A stretch of 22,496 nucleotides of DNA from Anaerolineaceae bacterium (GTDB taxonomy: Bacteria > Chloroflexota > Anaerolineae > Anaerolineales > Anaerolineaceae). Within the stretch, counting starts at the first letter, position 1, and the number at the start of each line of letters is the position of its first letter. The stretch is from the NCBI GenBank assembly GCA_003542325.1, contig DPKV01000112.1:1-22496 (forward strand). Direction: 5' to 3'. Positions 22,049 to 22,496 of this stretch are shown here, one piece after another. Below the pieces are notes generated by a model. That model saw only the letters and a list, made by a program, of their open reading frames with translations. It had not been told where the DNA came from and did no database searches. Both the position numbers and the translations under genes were made by a program.

Positions 22049-22072
22049 GCCTTAATAAGCCTCTATTAAGGC
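22049..22072. promoter_or_regulatory. Palindrome at the pnp -35 region, possible operator
   Basis: GCCTTAATA (22049-22057) and TATTAAGGC (22064-22072) form a perfect 9-bp inverted repeat around AGCCTC. It begins 18 bases upstream of the pnp -10 box on the minus strand. No U-tract follows on either strand, which argues against a terminator and for a dimeric regulator site. Confidence 0.45.
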
Positions 22073-22132
22073 TTAAAAGCCATCAAAATATAAACTGTCT
22101 TTTATTTTACATGATAATAATCGGAAAAACAT

Positions 22133-22138
22133 TATAAT
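22133..22138 (+). promoter_or_regulatory. -10 box of the small membrane-protein gene
   Basis: TATAAT at 22133-22138 lies 34 bases before the ATG at 22173, with an AGGTGAG ribosome site between them. No clear -35 box is visible. Confidence 0.55.
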
Positions 22139-22172
22139 TTACACAGGAATAACACTAACGAACAGGTGAGCT

Positions 22173-22406
22173 ATGTCTAAACTGCCCGAACAAAAAAAGA
22201 AAAATCAACGCCCTTCCATTCTCCATGTACTATTTACACGACCTGAGAGAGATCATGAATATATGTCCGATCTCAATTCACAATGGGATCAATTGGATAC
22301 TAAGGGACGGAGCAAATTTATAATCGGTGCGGTTTTTGGCGCGCTTGTTTTCTTCGCCGCATTGGGTTTGGTCCTGTGGTTGATCAGCACAATAATGGGA
22401 GCTTAA
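22173..22406 (+). CDS. Small single-pass membrane protein of unknown function
   Basis: The 77-residue product has a charged, lysine-rich N-terminus (SKLPEQKKKNQRP), a short acidic middle and one hydrophobic helix near residues 49-73 (FIIGAVFGALVFFAALGLVL). By the positive-inside rule the N-terminus is cytosolic. An AGGTGAG two bases before ATG 22173 and an upstream TATAAT support it as a real gene rather than a chance frame. No family is recognised. It is divergent from the pnp gene and convergent with a partial transporter gene at the right edge. Confidence 0.8.
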   Translation: MSKLPEQKKKNQRPSILHVLFTRPERDHEYMSDLNSQWDQLDTKGRSKFIIGAVFGALVFFAALGLVLWLISTIMGA

Positions 22407-22424
22407 TCCAAATCCATCCCCCCG

Positions 22425-22496
22425 TCATTCTGTATCTTCTGATTGTTTTGAAGCATTTAATATATAAACGCCGACCAGCACCAATCCGCCTCCCAG
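22425..22496 (-). CDS. C-terminal end of a probable EamA/DMT-family transporter, partial
   Basis: The minus strand is open from the right edge to TGA at 22425-22427 and reads LGGGLVLVGVYILNASKQ followed by SEDTE. A hydrophobic helix starting at a glycine pair and ending in a short polar tail is the usual last segment of EamA/DMT transporters. Only 23 codons are visible, so the call is tentative. Confidence 0.5.
   Translation of the reverse strand: MGGGLVLVGVYILNASKQSEDTE

Overview
The window looks like chromosomal DNA from a Chloroflexota bacterium, most likely class Anaerolineae. The basis is gene content, not a search: a mid-GC chromosome, SecG beside a family-5 solute-binding protein, actinobacteria-like FhaA/FhaB and RodA genes, and a purine phosphorylase to FtsK to Lgt block. 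No tRNA, rRNA, CRISPR array or insertion sequence was seen.

Layout. (1) 1-1794, minus strand: secG with a clear promoter, a hairpin terminator, then the 5' part of a peptide-type ABC substrate-binding protein that runs off the left edge. (2) 1852-2919, plus strand: a PHP-domain phosphoesterase, convergent with (3) 2916-4784, minus strand: archease and rtcB, an RNA-ligase pair. (4) 4812-9508, plus strand: a tight operon of an FhaA-like protein (DUF3662 plus FHA), a membrane-anchored FHA protein (FhaB-like), methylthioadenosine phosphorylase, and an 866-residue protein joining a RodA/FtsW polymerase to a penicillin-binding-protein module that has lost all three catalytic motifs. (5) 9509-9687: an inverted pair of palindromic repeats with the same loop. 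(6) 9688-11062, minus strand: tyrS with a leader that encodes a ten-residue peptide ending Tyr-Tyr-Tyr-Gly, followed by mutually exclusive antiterminator and terminator hairpins. (7) 11090-11620, minus strand: a LiaF-like gene broken by two in-frame TAG codons. (8) 11832-12341, plus strand: an HNH endonuclease. (9) 12361-21990, minus strand: nine co-directional, closely spaced genes, in transcription order purine nucleoside phosphorylase, an anchored Ig-like protein, a GNAT acetyltransferase, a multi-TM sensor with a possible HTH tail, an S1-domain protein, FtsK, a CDP-alcohol phosphatidyltransferase, Lgt and an RNase Z-like hydrolase. (10) 22173-22406, plus strand: a small single-pass membrane protein, then the last codons of a probable EamA transporter on the minus strand.

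Themes. Envelope growth and division (FHA proteins, RodA fusion, FtsK, Lgt, phospholipid synthase, SecG) dominate. RNA repair and translation (RtcB, archease, TyrRS, S1 protein, RNase Z-like) and purine salvage (two phosphorylases) are interleaved. The two results most worth following are the tyrosine-codon attenuator of tyrS and the RodA-pseudo-PBP fusion.
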